DNA of 33,543 bases, taken from the NCBI RefSeq assembly GCF_900624995.1, contig NZ_UYXQ01000038.1, positions 1-33,543 of the forward strand, given 5' to 3'. Under the pieces are notes generated by a model that saw only the letters and a list, made by a program, of their open reading frames with translations, made no database searches and was not told the DNA's origin. Shown piece by piece: positions 32,176-33,543 of the stretch. The position numbers and the translations under genes are program-made. Numbering within the stretch: position 1 is the stretch's first letter; every line of letters starts with the position of its first letter. This DNA comes from Pseudomonas antarctica. Its GTDB lineage: Bacteria > Pseudomonadota > Gammaproteobacteria > Pseudomonadales > Pseudomonadaceae.

Positions 32176-32271
32176 TTTTCTCGGTCGACGCTCAGCTCTG
32201 GCAAAATACCTGACTGTTGTTTTTATCGGCCGCTGTTTGCCGATCCTTAATATTTTTGAGCGTAGCGATTG

Positions 32272-33054
32272 ATGAGCGAACAACCAGCGGCCAGCCGCAT
32301 TCGGGTCGAGGCCTTGGCCGAAGGTTTTAAGGCGCGTGCCGAGCAATGGGCTTCGCAGCTTGGCCTGCCTTTGCAGCTGGAGGAGGCGGACTTTTCCCTG
32401 CAAGTCGGCGAGCACGGCCTACGGCTGCAACAGCTCGGGCCTGACGCGCCGGGGCCGGTGCGTGTGGATTTTGTCGAGGGGGGCGCGGCGCACCGGCGTT
32501 TGTACGGTGGCGGCAGTGGGCAGATGATCGCCAAGGCTGTGGGGGTTGCTCAAGGCGTGCGTCCACGGGTGCTGGATGCCACGGCGGGTTTGGGTAAGGA
32601 TGCGTTTGTACTAGCTAGCCTGGGTTGCGAGATGAGCCTGATCGAGCGTCAGCCGCTGATCGGCGCTTTGCTCGAGGACGGCCTGGCTCGCGGCGCGGAT
32701 GACGTTGAAGTGGCACCGATTGTGGCGCGCATGAAGTTGCTAAAGGGCAACTCCATCGATGTGATGCTCAATTGGGAAGGCGAGCCGCCACAGGTGATCT
32801 ACCTGGACCCGATGTTTCCCCACCGTGAGAAAACCGCACTGGTGAAGAAGGAAATGCGCCTGTTCCGGCCACTGGTGGGCGACGATCCGGATGCACCGGC
32901 CTTGCTCGCCGCTGCCCTGGCCTTGGCCAGCCACCGTGTGGTGGTCAAGCGCCCGCGCAAGGCGCCGTGCATTGAGGGGCCCAAGCCGAGCCATGCGTTG
33001 GATGGGAAGTCGAGCCGGTATGACATTTATCCGAAGAAAGCGCTCAAGCCTTGA
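32272..33054 (+). CDS. rsmJ: 16S rRNA m2G1516 methyltransferase RsmJ
   Basis: RsmJ (YhiQ) methylates N2 of G1516 in 16S rRNA using S-adenosylmethionine. It has 260 residues; the ATG at 32272 is chosen over the TTG just before it. The SAM-binding loop is VLDATAGLGKDAF starting near 100. The catalytic motif YLDPMFPHREKTALVKKEM begins at Tyr177 with DPMFP at 179-183. The C-terminal end VVVKRPRKAPCIEGPKPSHA and YDIYPKKAL are typical. Length is close to the family norm. No terminator with a T run is seen after the stop; the gene runs into a repeat-rich region. Confidence 0.95.
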   Translation: MSEQPAASRIRVEALAEGFKARAEQWASQLGLPLQLEEADFSLQVGEHGLRLQQLGPDAPGPVRVDFVEGGAAHRRLYGGGSGQMIAKAVGVAQGVRPRVLDATAGLGKDAFVLASLGCEMSLIERQPLIGALLEDGLARGADDVEVAPIVARMKLLKGNSIDVMLNWEGEPPQVIYLDPMFPHREKTALVKKEMRLFRPLVGDDPDAPALLAAALALASHRVVVKRPRKAPCIEGPKPSHALDGKSSRYDIYPKKALKP

Positions 33055-33218
33055 ATTGGTTTGAGTACATATCCGTTGCTGCGGTAACGGCGGCTTAGGG
33101 TTTCGCTCTTACAGCGAGTCACTTTTTTACAAACGCCTAAAAAAGTAACCAAAAAACGCTTTGCCCCACCACTTGGTGCCTCGCTTAGGCTCGGCCATCG
33201 TGGTTAACGGGGCGCCTC

Positions 33219-33236
33219 AGATCAAGATCAAGATCA
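33219..33236. repeat. Tandem AGATCA x3
   Basis: Three perfect copies of the 6-mer AGATCA. They run into the left arm of the long inverted repeat. Confidence 0.85.
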
Positions 33237-33293
33237 AAAGCAAGAGCACGGCGGCCTAGTAGCCGACCTGAGTGGTAGACGCAAAAGCAAGGC

Positions 33294-33326
33294 AGAAGCA
33301 GAGCAGAAGCAGAGCAGAAGCAGAGC
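33294..33326. repeat. Tandem 11-mer AGAAGCAGAGC x3
   Basis: Three perfect copies head to tail. The unit resembles the AAAGCAAGAGC part of the surrounding inverted repeat. Confidence 0.9.
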
Positions 33327-33358
33327 ACCACCCTATCTAGCTGATGTAATGAGATCCC

Positions 33359-33451
33359 AATGTGGGAGCGGGCTTGCTCGCGAAGGCGGTGGGTCAGTTA
33401 CACATGAGCTGACTGACACACCGCCTTCGCGAGCAAGCCCGCTCCCACATT
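33359..33451. repeat. REPIN: two inverted REP sequences
   Basis: Two inverted REP units with the core GTGGGAGCGGGCTTGCTCGCGAA flank a 30-base spacer containing CACATGAGCTGACTGACAC. The arms are nearly perfect and it is the intact counterpart of the element at 20411. Confidence 0.92.
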
Positions 33452-33543
33452 AGATTGAGTTCAGTTTCAAATATCAGGTCGGCTGTCAGGCCGCCGTGCT
33501 CTTGCTTTTGTTCTGCTTTTTATCTTAGGCCCCCCCTAAAAAC

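Larger units (their letters stand above)
33235..33510. repeat. Long inverted repeat enclosing a REPIN and tandem repeats
   Basis: The outer 23 bases (33235-33257 and 33488-33510) are perfectly inverted. The match continues inwards to 33270 and 33475 with three mismatches in the next 13 bases. The 276-base unit has a MITE-like architecture with no ORF. No clear target-site duplication is visible. Confidence 0.75.
33055..33543. other. Repeat-rich non-coding region after rsmJ
   Basis: No ORF is supported in these 489 bases. The left part (about 33090-33210) contains a CGCT/AGCG mini-hairpin, an ACTTTTTT / AAAAAAGT inverted pair and a stretch ending TGCCTCGCTTAGGCTCGG. I recall this from many intergenic sites in Pseudomonas, so it is probably a multi-copy intergenic repeat. 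The right part holds an AGATCA triplet repeat, an 11-mer triplet repeat, a REPIN and a long inverted repeat around them. Confidence 0.6.

Noticed and set aside
33219..33326. CRISPR array
   Set aside because: The repeats are 6- and 11-mers directly adjacent with no spacers, and no cas gene is present.

Overview
The window comes from a chromosome of the Pseudomonas fluorescens group. It is GC-rich with Pseudomonas-type codon use. It carries fluorescens-type REP and REPIN repeats with the GTGGGAGCGGGCTTGCTCGCGA core, and its gene order from lysS to rsmJ resembles the P. aeruginosa block I remember from wsp to rsmJ. It is core chromosome: I see no prophage, insertion sequence with a transposase, CRISPR array, tRNA or rRNA.

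Layout. 1-3.5 kb: the end of the potassium transporter kup, a YqjM/XenA-type flavin oxidoreductase and a 61-residue small protein. 3.5-6.2 kb: opgD (osmoregulated periplasmic glucans) on the minus strand, divergent from a DUF533/TerB-like membrane protein. 6.3-14.7 kb: the complete surface-sensing operon wspA-B-C-D-E-F-R. The first six genes overlap by 1 or 4 nt. A short gap before wspR holds a possible 20-codon coupling ORF. 14.9-17.6 kb: prfB, with its programmed +1 frameshift, and lysS. 17.8-20.4 kb: a TetR regulator, a lipoprotein and a QEGLA/MATCAP-type putative metallopeptidase, probably one operon. 20.5-22.2 kb: an alpha/beta hydrolase lipoprotein and two small unknown proteins. 22.2-24.1 kb, minus strand: the OmpA-like lipoprotein lptF, a DUF4398 lipoprotein behind a probable AlgU promoter, and a conserved 114-residue protein. 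24.3-28.7 kb: ppc, adk and tsaB. 28.8-31.6 kb: a small unknown protein, a DUF72 gene broken by an in-frame amber codon, a PEP mutase/isocitrate lyase-family protein and an extensin-like protein. 31.6-33.1 kb: an internally duplicated protein divergent from rsmJ. The last 490 bases are a nest of non-coding repeats.

How the genes work together. The Wsp genes form one signalling chain. Receptor WspA, through couplers WspB and WspD and tuned by methyltransferase WspC and methylesterase WspF, drives kinase WspE, which phosphorylates the diguanylate cyclase WspR. All catalytic residues I could locate are intact. prfB/lysS, adk, tsaB and rsmJ serve translation and nucleotide balance. opgD, lptF, the DUF4398 protein, the extensin-like protein and several lipoproteins serve the envelope.

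I did not find a clearly new multi-gene system. The best leads are the wspF-wspR mini-ORF, the DUF72 nonsense codon, the putative AlgU promoter at lptF, the nested inverted repeat at the right end, and the duplicated-motif protein next to rsmJ. Names rest on sequence recall; no database search was possible.
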